DNA of 64,000 bases from Ferdinandcohnia sp036962705 (lineage in GTDB: Bacteria; Bacillota; Bacilli; Bacillales; Bacillaceae_L). The stretch is taken from assembly GCF_036962705.1 (NCBI RefSeq), contig NZ_JBALOQ010000015.1, positions 33,042 through 97,041 on the forward strand. Reading direction: 5' to 3'. Below are positions 8,416 through 17,337 of the stretch, piece after piece. Under the pieces are notes generated by a model. That model was not told where the DNA came from. It ran no database searches and was given only the letters and a program-made list of their open reading frames with translations. Every line of letters begins with the position of its first letter. The first letter of the stretch is position 1. Both the position numbers and the translations under genes were made by a program.

Positions 8416-8475
8416 ATTTCCAAATCTGACATGCAAGTATGTTCCCATAAGTCATATTTTACAAGAATCAAAGTT

Positions 8476-8491
8476 TGGCACGATTATTGCA
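8476..8491 (+). promoter_or_regulatory. Sigma-54 (-24/-12) promoter
   Basis: TGGCACGATTATTGCA matches the sigma-54 consensus TGGCACG-N4-TTGCW, with the GG and GC dinucleotides (8477-8478 and 8489-8490) at the required spacing. It lies 46 bases upstream of the first operon gene and downstream of the PAS-AAA-Fis activator. No other such element was found in the window. Confidence 0.9.
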
Positions 8492-8537
8492 TAATAAATT
8501 CCTGAAGTGATTTTTAAAAAAAGAAGGAGGTGGATGA

Positions 8538-9203
8538 ATGGAAAAGAACTTCTGGGAGTGGAGTCCAACTTTCAAATTAAATCCTGGTAAATCTGCATTG
8601 ATTGTGATTGATATGCAGAATGGATTTATAGAAGAGGGTTCGCCACTTGAAGTACCAATGGCACGAGAACAAGTCCCAACTCTGAAAAGATTAATTTCAT
8701 ACTGTCGGGAACATGATATTCCCATATTTTTTACCGCTTTCTGTGTTGGCCCAGATGCAAATTATGATTTTTATTGGAAAATTGCAAAACAGAGGGGGCT
8801 CAAACTTGAAGCACCTTATTGTGAGTTTTGGGATGGAAAATATGAGACAGATATTTTTTCAGAGCTGAAGCCATTACCAAATGAAAGGGTTATTAAAAAA
8901 TACGGTTATGATTGTTTTGCTGAAACTACACTTGATGCGAATTTACGAGCATTAGGTGTTACAGATTTATTAATTACTGGAACCGCTTTAAATTGGTGTG
9001 TAGATAGTACAGTTAGAGCCGCATATCATAAACGTTACCAAGTTACTGTAATTTCGGATGCTGTAAGTTCTTATGAACATGCGGGAGGGACTGCGGATGA
9101 ATGGCATAAGATGGAACTTAATATGTTTGCGGAGGCTTTTGGTAGGGTAACAACCTCAGAAGAAGCAATGAAAGAAATGGATAGTTTTCTCCACATAACC
9201 TAG
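8538..9203 (+). CDS. Isochorismatase-family cysteine hydrolase (amidase-like)
   Basis: This 221-residue protein has the Asp-Lys-Cys triad of the isochorismatase-like superfamily: Asp25 in VIDMQNGF, Lys120 or Lys121 in RVIKKYGYDCF, and Cys154 in NWCVDST. Members hydrolyse amides or imides such as N-carbamoylsarcosine, biuret, ureidoacrylate or maleamate, or cleave isochorismate. The Cys marks it as a hydrolase likely acting on a C-N bond. It is the first gene after the sigma-54 promoter, with an AAGGAGG site upstream, and is followed by an enamidase-like gene. Together they suggest stepwise opening and deamidation of an N-heterocycle. Substrate not determinable. Confidence 0.88.
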   Translation: MEKNFWEWSPTFKLNPGKSALIVIDMQNGFIEEGSPLEVPMAREQVPTLKRLISYCREHDIPIFFTAFCVGPDANYDFYWKIAKQRGLKLEAPYCEFWDGKYETDIFSELKPLPNERVIKKYGYDCFAETTLDANLRALGVTDLLITGTALNWCVDSTVRAAYHKRYQVTVISDAVSSYEHAGGTADEWHKMELNMFAEAFGRVTTSEEAMKEMDSFLHIT

Positions 9204-9232
9204 CAAATGATACTACAAAGAGGGGGGAGTCG

Positions 9233-10417
9233 ATGGCAAGGATTGCCTTAACTAATATCGGAAAAATTGTAAGTGGTGATCTTAACAATCCAATTGTTAA
9301 CGGAGATACCATCGTAATCAATCAGGGTTTAATCGAAGGAGTAGGATCAACAGCTATTTTACAAGGACTTGAAGTAAATGAAATGATTGATGTTAAGGGA
9401 GCCATTGTAACACCTGGTTTCATTGATAGTCATGCTCATCCTGTAATCGGTGACTTCACTCCAAGACAAAGTACTGTTAATTTTCTTGAAGGTTTCGTTC
9501 ACGGTGGTGTCACTTCAGTTATTTCAGTAGGTGAGGTTCATACTCCGGGGCGGCCAACTGACCCAGCCGGGGTAAAAGCTTTAGCGGTGTTAGCACATAA
9601 ATCTTTTTCAAATTTTCGTCCTTTGGGAATTAAGGTACATGGTGGAGCACTCATTTTAGAAAAAGGATTAGTCGAAAAGGATTTTAAAGAAATAGCTGAT
9701 GAAGGTGTATGGCTAGTGGGTGAAGTTGGTCTAGGCAGTGTAAAAGAACCAAAAGATGCAATTCCAATGGTGCAGTGGGCGAAAAAATATGAAATGAAAG
9801 TGGCTATGCATACAGGGGGTATATCAATCCCTGGAAGTTCAGTCGTAACCGCGGATATGGTTATGAGTGTGAATCCAACTTTATCTTCTCATACGAATGG
9901 TGGACCAACGGCAATTCCAATAAGCGAAATTGATAAATTAATCGATGAAACGGAAATGCCTTTGGAAATTGTACAATGTGGAAATATTAAAGCGGCAGAT
10001 CATATCGCGCGAAGATTAAACGAAAAAAATCAACTAAATCGACTGGTCATTGGAAGTGATGCACCGTCAGGAAGTGGAGTTATTCCGTTAGCTATTTTAA
10101 GAACCATATCCCAAATATCTGCAATATCTAATATACCTGCAGAAAAGGTTATCGCTTGTGCGACAGGTAATACAGCTAAGCTTTTTGGTTTAAATACATC
10201 GATGATTGCAGTAGGTAGAGAGGCTGATCTTATCATAATGGATACTCCTATTGGTTCATCGGGTCATGATGCTCTTGCTGCAATTGAATGTGGGGATATC
10301 CCGGGGATTGGAATGGTAATGATTGATGGTAAGATTCGAATTAAGACAAGTAGGAATACACCACCACCATTAAAAGAACCATTATTCCATTCTACAAGTT
10401 TAGTAGAGTCCCACTAG
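9233..10417 (+). CDS. Enamidase-like amidohydrolase
   Basis: This 394-residue metal-dependent amidohydrolase has the full set of metal ligands: His67 and His69 in DSHAHP, Glu164 in VGEVGLG, His193 in MHTGG, His220 in SSHTNGG and Asp276 in GSDAPSG. From memory it matches enamidase of Eubacterium barkeri, which opens 1,4,5,6-tetrahydro-6-oxonicotinate to 2-formylglutarate and ammonia. Shared details include FTPRQST, HGGVTS, HTPGRPTDPAG, KVHGGALILEKGL and the C-terminal SRNTPP. Ring opening of a reduced pyridone or related enamide is therefore the best guess. ATG follows GAGGGGGGA. It sits 29 bases after the isochorismatase-like gene. Confidence 0.87.
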   Translation: MARIALTNIGKIVSGDLNNPIVNGDTIVINQGLIEGVGSTAILQGLEVNEMIDVKGAIVTPGFIDSHAHPVIGDFTPRQSTVNFLEGFVHGGVTSVISVGEVHTPGRPTDPAGVKALAVLAHKSFSNFRPLGIKVHGGALILEKGLVEKDFKEIADEGVWLVGEVGLGSVKEPKDAIPMVQWAKKYEMKVAMHTGGISIPGSSVVTADMVMSVNPTLSSHTNGGPTAIPISEIDKLIDETEMPLEIVQCGNIKAADHIARRLNEKNQLNRLVIGSDAPSGSGVIPLAILRTISQISAISNIPAEKVIACATGNTAKLFGLNTSMIAVGREADLIIMDTPIGSSGHDALAAIECGDIPGIGMVMIDGKIRIKTSRNTPPPLKEPLFHSTSLVESH

Positions 10418-10461
10418 GCAAACTTTTTTTCAGAACAATTTTGGTTAAGGGAGTGGTTAAG

Positions 10462-11034
10462 ATGGAAATTAGAAAGATTTATACCTTTGTTGACGAAACC
10501 TTTAGTGACCAAGGGCAAAATGCCGATACACCACTACGCAAAGTTGCAGTTGTAGCGGTAGTTAAAAATCCATATGCAGGAACTTATCAACAAGATTTAA
10601 GTTATCTTATAGAGCAAAGTAAAGAAATCGGACAGAAAATTGGAAGCATGGCTGCCCAGGCGATGGAGCCATATCCAGTTGAGAGCTATGGAAAAGGTGC
10701 TGTAGTTGGATTAGCCGGTGAACAAGAACATGGGGTAGCATTGTTAACCGATGTATTTGGTAATGAATTACGAAATGCAGTAGGTGGGGGGATAGCTTGG
10801 ATTCCATCTATGAAGAAAAGAGCGGGTGCAGGATCTACCATAGATGTTCCATTGGCTCATAAGGATGCCCTTTATGTTCGATCACATTTAGATGGGATTT
10901 CGATTACATTACATGACGCTCCTTTAGATGATGAAATTGCAGTGATTGCAGTCGTCGCAAATGGTGGAAGACTCAATTCTCGATTAGGGGGATTACTTAA
11001 GGAGAATATTGAAGGGAAAGATGGTTTAAGGTAG
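10462..11034 (+). CDS. AA_synth (amino acid synthesis) family protein
   Basis: This 190-residue protein matches the AA_synth family (PF06684), whose name overstates what is known. Family landmarks are the N-terminal EIRKIYTFVDETF, the KNPYAGTYQQDLSYLI segment, ESYGKGAVVG, AVGGGIAWIPS and PLAHKDALYVRSH. Members commonly sit beside amidases and ring-opening amidohydrolases, as here. I start at ATG 10462, nine bases after AGGGAG; the upstream in-frame TTG at 10441 would put that site inside the gene. Third gene of the sigma-54 operon. Its activity is unknown; a role in cyclic amide metabolism is inferred only from neighbours. Confidence 0.85.
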   Translation: MEIRKIYTFVDETFSDQGQNADTPLRKVAVVAVVKNPYAGTYQQDLSYLIEQSKEIGQKIGSMAAQAMEPYPVESYGKGAVVGLAGEQEHGVALLTDVFGNELRNAVGGGIAWIPSMKKRAGAGSTIDVPLAHKDALYVRSHLDGISITLHDAPLDDEIAVIAVVANGGRLNSRLGGLLKENIEGKDGLR

Positions 11035-11073
11035 TTTTTAAAAAATACTTTAAAAACAAATGGGGGTTTTTTA

Positions 11074-11691
11074 ATGAAAGCTAAAAAAATGAGTACACTG
11101 GTATTATTCCTTCTTCCTATTGGTGTTGCAATGAATTTTATTGGTTATCAGCTTGCGACCTTATTGAAATTACCGTTAACAATTGATGCAATTGGAACAA
11201 TTGTAGTTGGTGCAACATGCGGACCATTAGCAGGTGCAATTGTAGGGCTCGTTACAAATCTTATTAATGCTATAAGTGTTCCAACATCTGCATTTTATGC
11301 CCCAATAAGCATCTTATTTGGTATAGCTGCAGGAATGCTAGCAAGAAAACGTGTATTTACTCACTTTTTAAAAACACTCCTAACATTTATCGTGTTTGCT
11401 GCTTTGGGAGCCGGTTTAGGTACTGGTATAACGTGGGTTGTTTATGGTTTTGATTGGGGAACACATTTAACCCATGTACTATTAGGTATTCCATTACATG
11501 AAGTTTATGGGCTTCCAATTTTCTTAGCGCAGCTTTTATCAGCTTTAGTCTTTGATTCCGTAGATAAGATTATTACAGTTCTGGCAGTTTTCTTTATTCT
11601 TAAATCATTACCTCTCCGTTATCTAACTAAACTACCTTATGGAAAATACTTTTTAGATAAAGATGATCATAACAATAGCATTCAAGCATAA
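11074..11691 (+). CDS. ECF transporter substrate-binding S component
   Basis: An integral membrane protein of 205 residues with about six hydrophobic segments. It has the ECF S-component look: a short N-terminus, TIDAIGTIVVGATCGPLAGAI, then VTNLINAI and repeated glycine-rich helices. In ECF importers the S component captures a vitamin-like or small metabolite and couples to T and A components, which are encoded directly downstream. Known S families bind niacin, pyridoxine, riboflavin, queuosine precursors and others. I cannot place this one, but a heterocyclic ligand fits the neighbouring enamidase. The ATG follows GGGGG. A strong hairpin lies between it and ecfT. Confidence 0.85.
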   Translation: MKAKKMSTLVLFLLPIGVAMNFIGYQLATLLKLPLTIDAIGTIVVGATCGPLAGAIVGLVTNLINAISVPTSAFYAPISILFGIAAGMLARKRVFTHFLKTLLTFIVFAALGAGLGTGITWVVYGFDWGTHLTHVLLGIPLHEVYGLPIFLAQLLSALVFDSVDKIITVLAVFFILKSLPLRYLTKLPYGKYFLDKDDHNNSIQA

Positions 11692-11741
11692 GAAATAAAC
11701 AAAAATGTAAGTGCTTTCAAATATTTTTCAATATTAATTAA

Positions 11742-11776
11742 ATATGAAAGAGAGAGCAGCCCTCTCTCTTTCATAT
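11742..11776 (+). other. Intra-operon hairpin
   Basis: A perfect 15-bp stem (11742-11756 with 11762-11776) closes a 5-base loop between the S and T component genes. No T-run follows, so it is unlikely to be a full terminator. It may set mRNA stability or processing and so lower EcfT/A/A' relative to the upstream genes. Confidence 0.6.
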
Positions 11777-11800
11777 GAACCTTAAATAAGGGGGGTAAAC

Positions 11801-12598
11801 ATGTATAGTGATTTTATTAAAAAATTTATAGACTATCAAACTTATGATAATTGGTTCTTAAATTTGAATCCACTAACTAAGTTGAACTTCTTTCTTGCAT
11901 TAGGAATTTTGTCAATGGTATTTAAAGACTGGAAAGTAGGTTTAGTAATTTGTTTGTTTTATTATTTAACATCTCTTTATGTGAAAAAGTTCAAACCATT
12001 TAATTCCATTTTCTCTAAAGTAATTATTTTTATCGGAGTATGGACCATTTTTCTCCGTTTAATCACAACGGATGGCGAAACTGTATTTTTTGAAATATTT
12101 GGATGGAAATGGACAGTAGAGGCATTAGAAAATGGATTAGATATGGCATTTTTTCTTTTAGGATTTTCAGGTGCAATCATTTTATTTTTTGTGACAACCC
12201 CAATGCGGGATCTCATGTACTCTTTAGAAAAAAAAGGAGTATCTCATGCAGGATCTTATGTGATGCTGTCTTCATTTCAAACAATCGCTGATTTAAGGAA
12301 AAATTTAAATACCATCTTTGAAAGTCAAAAAGCACGGGGAATTGAAACGGAAGGAAGCTTATTCCAACGCTTCAAGGCTTTTTTTCCAGTGCTAAGCCCA
12401 CTAATGCTAGGAGCAATCTCCTCAACGGAAGAAAAGAATATTGCGATGAATGCAAGAGCATTTTCAGTAAACACAAAGCATTCATTTTTACGTGAACTAC
12501 GTCCTATGCCTTCATGGGAAAAAGGTATTCTTGTATTGATTAACGTTGGATTTATAGCAGCGATATGTTTGAAAATCTATCAATCATTTTTTGTATAA
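11801..12598 (+). CDS. ecfT: ECF transporter T component (EcfT/CbiQ family)
   Basis: This 265-residue membrane scaffold subunit has about five to six transmembrane helices. It carries the two coupling-helix Ala-Arg signatures used to dock the ATPases: ARG at 178-180 (SQKARGIE) and ARA at 218-220 (NARAF). It transmits ATPase movement to the S component. The start ATG 11801 follows AAGGGGGG. It lies between the S component and two A components, making a complete dedicated (group I type) ECF importer within one operon. Confidence 0.92.
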   Translation: MYSDFIKKFIDYQTYDNWFLNLNPLTKLNFFLALGILSMVFKDWKVGLVICLFYYLTSLYVKKFKPFNSIFSKVIIFIGVWTIFLRLITTDGETVFFEIFGWKWTVEALENGLDMAFFLLGFSGAIILFFVTTPMRDLMYSLEKKGVSHAGSYVMLSSFQTIADLRKNLNTIFESQKARGIETEGSLFQRFKAFFPVLSPLMLGAISSTEEKNIAMNARAFSVNTKHSFLRELRPMPSWEKGILVLINVGFIAAICLKIYQSFFV

Positions 12599-12607
12599 AT
12601 AGGGGGG

Positions 12608-13483
12608 ATGATGGTGACGGCTGATATTAAATTAAAGAATGTTAATTACAGATATCCTTTAAGTAAAATATATGCTTTGCAAGAAATTAATTGTAAATTT
12701 GAACCCGGTAAATTTTATGGAATTATCGGTGAAAATGGAGCGGGAAAAACGAGTTTGTGTAATTTAATAAGAGGGTTAATACCTCATTTTTATAATGGGG
12801 AATTGTCTGGAGATATCTTAATTAATGGAACGGATGTAAGAGAACTGGATGATTCTAAGCTGGCGGTTAATATTGGTTATGTATTTCAAAATCCATATAC
12901 CCAAATCAGTGGCATCAAGGAAACTGTATTTGAAGAAATTGCGATGGGACTTGAAAATTTGGGTGTAGAAAAAATGGAAATGATAGATAGAGTGCTTTCT
13001 GTAAGTAAACAATTAGAAATTGAAAATCTTTTGGATAAAAATCCAAATGCATTATCTGGTGGTCAAAGGCAACGTGTAGCGTTTGCTTCAATTATTGTGA
13101 TGGATGCCCAAACAATGGTTATTGACGAGCCAACAAGCCAACTAGATCCAGAAGGAACACAGAATGTTTTTGATATTATTCACATGCTAAAAGAAACTGG
13201 AAAAACGATTATACTCGTAGAAAATAAAATAGATTTAATCGCACAGTATAGTGATGAAGTAATTGTGATGGAAAAAGGAAAAATCGTAATAAATGGCCCA
13301 ACCGAAAAAGTCCTTTCAAACCGTGATCTTCTGAAACATAAGGCAGGCATCCCCATTGTGGCTCAATTTGGGCACGCGATGGAAGATGAAGGTAAATCAT
13401 TAAGCAAAATCCCCATTACTGTAAACGAGACAATTCATTTGATTAAAGAAAGAATAGAAAGGGGGAGCTACATTGGCAATTGA
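12608..13483 (+). CDS. ecfA1: ECF transporter ATPase A
   Basis: An ABC ATPase of 291 residues with intact motifs: Walker A GENGAGKTS at 41-49, Q-loop FQNPYTQ, signature LSGGQRQR at 149-156, and Walker B TMVIDE at 169-174. It energises the ECF importer with the downstream A' subunit. The start is uncertain over six bases: AGGGGGG is followed by ATG 12608, ATG 12611 and GTG 12614, and the last has the best spacing. The gene overlaps the next by 11 bases, which suggests translational coupling to keep A and A' stoichiometric. Confidence 0.93.
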   Translation: MMVTADIKLKNVNYRYPLSKIYALQEINCKFEPGKFYGIIGENGAGKTSLCNLIRGLIPHFYNGELSGDILINGTDVRELDDSKLAVNIGYVFQNPYTQISGIKETVFEEIAMGLENLGVEKMEMIDRVLSVSKQLEIENLLDKNPNALSGGQRQRVAFASIIVMDAQTMVIDEPTSQLDPEGTQNVFDIIHMLKETGKTIILVENKIDLIAQYSDEVIVMEKGKIVINGPTEKVLSNRDLLKHKAGIPIVAQFGHAMEDEGKSLSKIPITVNETIHLIKERIERGSYIGN

Positions 13484-14267
13484 GTTAAAAAATGTATCAT
13501 TTGCTTATCCAAATGGTCATTTAGCTAATCAAGATTTAAATCTTACCATTAATGACGGGGAATGTGTTGCAATTATTGGGCAAAATGGCGCTGGTAAAAC
13601 GACAGCAGTAAAATTGATGAATGCCCTATATAAACCGACCAAAGGCGATGTCTTTGTAAATGGAATAAACACGAAGAGTAAGACAACCGCAAAAATTGCT
13701 AAATATGTAGGTTATGTTTTCCAAAACCCTGATGAACAGATATTTAATAAAGATATTATTACGGAACTAGAATATATGCCGCGCTATCTTAAGTTGGATG
13801 AAAGTGAGATTCGTAGGCGTGTTGATAAAGCAATTGAGTTAACCCAAATTGAAGAATATGTAAATAGCAACCCTTATGATATACCCTATCCAATACGTAA
13901 GTTTGTGACCATTGCATCGGTAATTGCAACGGAACCTAACTATATAATTCTTGATGAACCCACTGCAGGACAGGATGAAAGGGGTATGCAGATTCTAAAA
14001 AATATTATAGCGAAATTGGAAAGCGAAGGTACAAGTGTCATTACGATTACACATGATATGGAATTTGTAGCAAATAATTTTACACGTGTGATTGCAATGG
14101 CCAATAAACAAATAATTGCTGATGATACCCCTAAAAATATTTTTTGGAATGAATCTGTAGTAAAAGAGTCCCGAATAAAAAAACCTCAGATGGGTGAGGT
14201 TGCTAAACAATTGAATTTGCCTGGCAAGATCCTTCATATCAATGAGTTAGTGGATGCAATTAAGTAG
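13473..14267 (+). CDS. ecfA2: ECF transporter ATPase A' with degenerate signature motif
   Basis: This 264-residue ABC ATPase is the second ATPase of the importer. Walker A GQNGAGKTT (36-44), Q-loop FQNPDEQ and Walker B YIILDEP (157-163) are intact. The LSGGQ signature is absent: the site reads IPYPIRKF at about 138-145. One of the two composite ATP sites in the A/A' dimer is therefore probably non-canonical, as in other asymmetric ABC pairs. The start is TTG 13473 after AAGGGGGAGC, inside the end of the preceding gene. Last gene of the transporter block. Confidence 0.9.
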   Translation: MAIELKNVSFAYPNGHLANQDLNLTINDGECVAIIGQNGAGKTTAVKLMNALYKPTKGDVFVNGINTKSKTTAKIAKYVGYVFQNPDEQIFNKDIITELEYMPRYLKLDESEIRRRVDKAIELTQIEEYVNSNPYDIPYPIRKFVTIASVIATEPNYIILDEPTAGQDERGMQILKNIIAKLESEGTSVITITHDMEFVANNFTRVIAMANKQIIADDTPKNIFWNESVVKESRIKKPQMGEVAKQLNLPGKILHINELVDAIK

Positions 14268-14345
14268 TGTGCAGGAGCGTACATATTTTTGTTTCTAAAT
14301 TACTGAATAAAAGAAAAATAGCTTAGCTTTTTAAAGGGGAGAGCT

Positions 14346-15281
14346 GTGTTGCAATATGTTGTTACTGGAAATGTAATGATTGATAATGTTTATTTTTCGG
14401 ATGGAACAGTTAACAAAAATCAGCTTGGTGGTCCATCCGTTTTTGCTTATACAGGAGTAAGTCTTTGGACGGATGATGCATTACTTGTTTGTAATGTAGG
14501 TAGAGATTTTTATGATTATTTCGATGACTGGGTAAGGCAGAACGAAATTTGTACTTCGGGTATTGTGATTAAAGCTGATCATTGTAATACTTGTCATCTT
14601 GAATATTATGAGGATGGAACATACGGTGATAGAGGATTGATTACAGGAGATCGCTTTTGGGAGAATTTGGGGTCTCTCAAAACCACACCAGAGGACATTG
14701 AAAAGTTTACTATGGACGGCAATGTGAAAGGGATTTATATTGCACAAAACTGTGATAGTGTATTTTGGAATAAATTAGGTGAAATGAAACAAAGAGATAA
14801 ATTCAAAATTATGTGGGAAATAGAAGCACCATTTGCAACAAAGAAATATATGGACAAAATCTTACATGCTTTAACGTTTACGGATATTTTCTCCATTAAT
14901 CTTCAAGAAGCTCAAAAATTAACCGAAGCAGAATCTGAAGAGAAGATTATTGAACAGTTAAAACAACTTCCCGTGGACATGATTCTTTTTCGAGTAGGGG
15001 AAAGAGGCCTATATACTATACATACAGGCGAATCTTATTTTCATCCAAGCGTTAAGGTTGACAAAGTTATAGACCCAACAGGCTGTGGGAATACTTCTAC
15101 CGGTGCTGCGCTTTATGCATATTGTGAATATCGTGACCCAATTAAGGTCGGTATTATGGCAAATGTAGCTGCAGCTATGAATCTACGTCAATATGGAGTA
15201 ATCCCAGATACTAAGGTTTTGCGAAGTGACGCTTTGGAACAAGTCGAAAGGCTCTATAAAAATTATTTACACAAAATATAA
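14346..15281 (+). CDS. PfkB-family sugar kinase-like protein with altered catalytic residue
   Basis: This 311-residue protein has the ribokinase/PfkB fold. N-terminal VTGNVMID and LGGPSVFAY give the sugar-binding half, and DPTGCGNTSTGAALY at 243-257 corresponds to the family DTxGAGDxFxxG motif. The usual catalytic Asp of GAGD is Asn249 here (GCGN). That change normally abolishes or greatly lowers phosphotransfer, so it may be a binding or regulatory subunit, or use a different base. Start GTG 14346 (or TTG 14349) after AAAGGGGAG. It is followed six bases later by a double-SIS gene, suggesting joint work on a sugar phosphate. Confidence 0.82.
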   Translation: MLQYVVTGNVMIDNVYFSDGTVNKNQLGGPSVFAYTGVSLWTDDALLVCNVGRDFYDYFDDWVRQNEICTSGIVIKADHCNTCHLEYYEDGTYGDRGLITGDRFWENLGSLKTTPEDIEKFTMDGNVKGIYIAQNCDSVFWNKLGEMKQRDKFKIMWEIEAPFATKKYMDKILHALTFTDIFSINLQEAQKLTEAESEEKIIEQLKQLPVDMILFRVGERGLYTIHTGESYFHPSVKVDKVIDPTGCGNTSTGAALYAYCEYRDPIKVGIMANVAAAMNLRQYGVIPDTKVLRSDALEQVERLYKNYLHKI

Positions 15282-15295
15282 ATGGAGTGAAAAAC

Positions 15296-16447
15296 ATGAG
15301 AAAACAAGATTTTGCTAACTATCTCAGAAATCAGATTTATAGCTTACCAGATTTGGTTGAACAGCAGGTTGAAAATTGTTTTGGTCCAAGTGTTAGAGAT
15401 TTAATGTCAATGGCTGAAATCTTTGATGCAAGAAAAATCATCATAACTGGATGCGGTGATTCTTATGCAGCAGCATTGGCGATGAAACCAGTTATTGAGA
15501 AATACTGTGATTGCTTTGGCGTAGACGTCATGAGGACGATTGAGTTTACACGTTTTCTTTCAAAAGAAGAAATCGGAATCGGTGAACCGAATAGTCCTAT
15601 CGTTATTGTGATCAGTGTTGGCGGCTCAACTGCACGTGCATGCGAAGCAATAGAAAAGGCAAATCGCGTTGGTGCTTTTTCAATTTTACTAACGAATAAT
15701 GAGAAATCAAAGGCTGCTGGAATCGCTAATCGAGTATTTTCCGTAAACACTCCAAAGTTTCCAAATGATAGTCCCGGATTACGTTCCTATTTTGCATCTA
15801 TTATTGGTTTAATCGCTTTTGCTTCTAGACTTGGTCATGTTCGTGGAACTCTAGGACCAACAGGACCTAGTAGTTGGAAGGAAGCTATAGTAAGTTATGT
15901 GAAAAGTTTTGAAACCGTGTTAGATTCAATTGATTCCCAAATGTTCGAATTAGCTGAGACTTGGGCTGATTTTAGAAAGTTTGATTTCATAGGAGATGAT
16001 GTAGGAAATGCTTCTGCATTATTTGGAGCCGATAAGTTTATCGAATGCTGTGGTTCAATTTGCACAGTAGATGATTCCGAAGATTGGTGCCATATTAATT
16101 ATTTTCTAAAAGATCCCGAAGACATAGGTACTGTGGTTATGGCTGATAAATATGCTCCAAGTTTTGGAAGAATAGTAGAAACAATCGGTTCTGCCCAAAA
16201 AATTGGTCGTCCAGTACTTGTCATTACAAATGCAGAAAAGGAATCATTCATTGAAGGAGTTACTGTTTGCAAATTACCAGATACTCCAGATAGTTTTGAA
16301 TGGTTACAGCCATTAATGGACTATGTTCCGATTGCTCTCTTGACCGGATATATAGCGAAAATGAATCAATTAGATTATTTTATGGGTTCATCATTAGACC
16401 CTGAGGTCCTAACTCTTTCCACAAGTAAAATAGAAATCTTTGAATAG
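15296..16447 (+). CDS. Double-SIS domain protein, paralogue 1
   Basis: This 383-residue protein resembles the isomerase half of glutamine:fructose-6-phosphate amidotransferase. The first SIS domain has TGCGDSYAAA and ISVGGSTARA, and the second has DFIGDDVGNAS. SIS domains bind phosphosugars and catalyse isomerisation or deamination. No glutaminase domain is present. The start is ATG 15296 after GGAG; the in-frame GTG at 15287 overlaps that site. A second copy of the same corrected length lies at 17338-18489. Each copy is followed by a YjbQ gene. The substrate is unknown; a ketose or amino-sugar phosphate is likely. Confidence 0.85.
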   Translation: MRKQDFANYLRNQIYSLPDLVEQQVENCFGPSVRDLMSMAEIFDARKIIITGCGDSYAAALAMKPVIEKYCDCFGVDVMRTIEFTRFLSKEEIGIGEPNSPIVIVISVGGSTARACEAIEKANRVGAFSILLTNNEKSKAAGIANRVFSVNTPKFPNDSPGLRSYFASIIGLIAFASRLGHVRGTLGPTGPSSWKEAIVSYVKSFETVLDSIDSQMFELAETWADFRKFDFIGDDVGNASALFGADKFIECCGSICTVDDSEDWCHINYFLKDPEDIGTVVMADKYAPSFGRIVETIGSAQKIGRPVLVITNAEKESFIEGVTVCKLPDTPDSFEWLQPLMDYVPIALLTGYIAKMNQLDYFMGSSLDPEVLTLSTSKIEIFE

Positions 16448-16459
16448 GAGGTATTGATA

Positions 16460-16867
16460 GTGTTATATAAAAAAACGATAGAAACTGAGTTTAGAACATG
16501 TCAGTCAATAACGGATGAAGTCAATGAGATTGTTACTCAAAGTGGAGTTCAAGATGGATTATGTATTGTTTCCTTGCCGCATACAACAGCTGGTCTTGTT
16601 ATTACCTCATTTTGGGATAAAAGGGGCTTAGATGATTTAATGGATGAAATTGATCGAAACATCCCTACACGGGTTACTTATAAACACCAAGATTCGCCGT
16701 ACGATGCGTCAGGACATGTAAAATCGACAATTTTTGGCACATCATTAGCGTTAATTGTAAAGGATGGAAAATTAATTTTAGGCTCTTCTCAAGGGCTTGT
16801 TTTCGTTGAGTTCGATGGTCCAAGACCTAGGGAATTTTATGTAAAGATGTTATCAACAAGTAAGTAA
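16460..16867 (+). CDS. YjbQ family (UPF0047) protein, paralogue 1
   Basis: This 135-residue protein matches the YjbQ/UPF0047 family, which forms small beta-rich trimers; E. coli YjbQ has weak thiamine-phosphate-synthase-like activity but the true role is unsettled. LPHTTAGL, TYKHQD and SGHVKSTIFG carry the conserved histidines. The family motif GTWQ reads GSSQ here, so the conserved Trp is absent. The start is GTG 16460, eight bases after AGGAGG; TTG 16454 is too close. It is the first of three YjbQ genes in the operon. Confidence 0.85.
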   Translation: MLYKKTIETEFRTCQSITDEVNEIVTQSGVQDGLCIVSLPHTTAGLVITSFWDKRGLDDLMDEIDRNIPTRVTYKHQDSPYDASGHVKSTIFGTSLALIVKDGKLILGSSQGLVFVEFDGPRPREFYVKMLSTSK

Positions 16868-16894
16868 ATATAATCTAGTAATTAGGAGGTAGCT

Positions 16895-17305
16895 ATGAAA
16901 CTTGAAAAAATAAATATTAATACTACCTATATGGGGATGCACGATATCACGAACGAAATTAACGATATCATCGATAAAAGTGGGGTTAGAACGGGTATAT
17001 GCCATGTTTCTGTTCTTCATTCAACAGCTGGTCTAGTTATAGCTTCTGGAAAAGAATCTTCATGTAATGTAGATATTATGGATGACATAGAAAGATTAGT
17101 CCCAACACGTGTTGATTTTAAACATAGAGAAACAGCATCCGATGCAGGTGGACATGTAAAAACTGCCTTAACCGGTACACAAATTACATTAATTATAGAA
17201 AATAACAAATTACTGTTAGGGCCAGAGCAGGCAGTGATTTTCGCAGAGTTTGATGGACCGCGTCCAAGAGCGTGCTTTGTTGGAGTATCCTCTGACGAAA
17301 ATTGA
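16895..17305 (+). CDS. YjbQ family (UPF0047) protein, paralogue 2
   Basis: This 136-residue paralogue of the preceding gene keeps LHSTAGL, DFKHRE and GGHVKTALTG with the family histidines. It has GPEQ in place of GTWQ. ATG 16895 follows TTAGGAGG. It differs widely from its neighbour in the 60-75 loop (GKESSCNVDIM), so the two are not a recent duplication and may have different ligands or form a hetero-oligomer. It is separated by 32 bases from the next double-SIS gene. Confidence 0.85.
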   Translation: MKLEKININTTYMGMHDITNEINDIIDKSGVRTGICHVSVLHSTAGLVIASGKESSCNVDIMDDIERLVPTRVDFKHRETASDAGGHVKTALTGTQITLIIENNKLLLGPEQAVIFAEFDGPRPRACFVGVSSDEN

Positions 17306-17337
17306 TTGGTATCTTAAAAATACGGAGGTACATGAAA

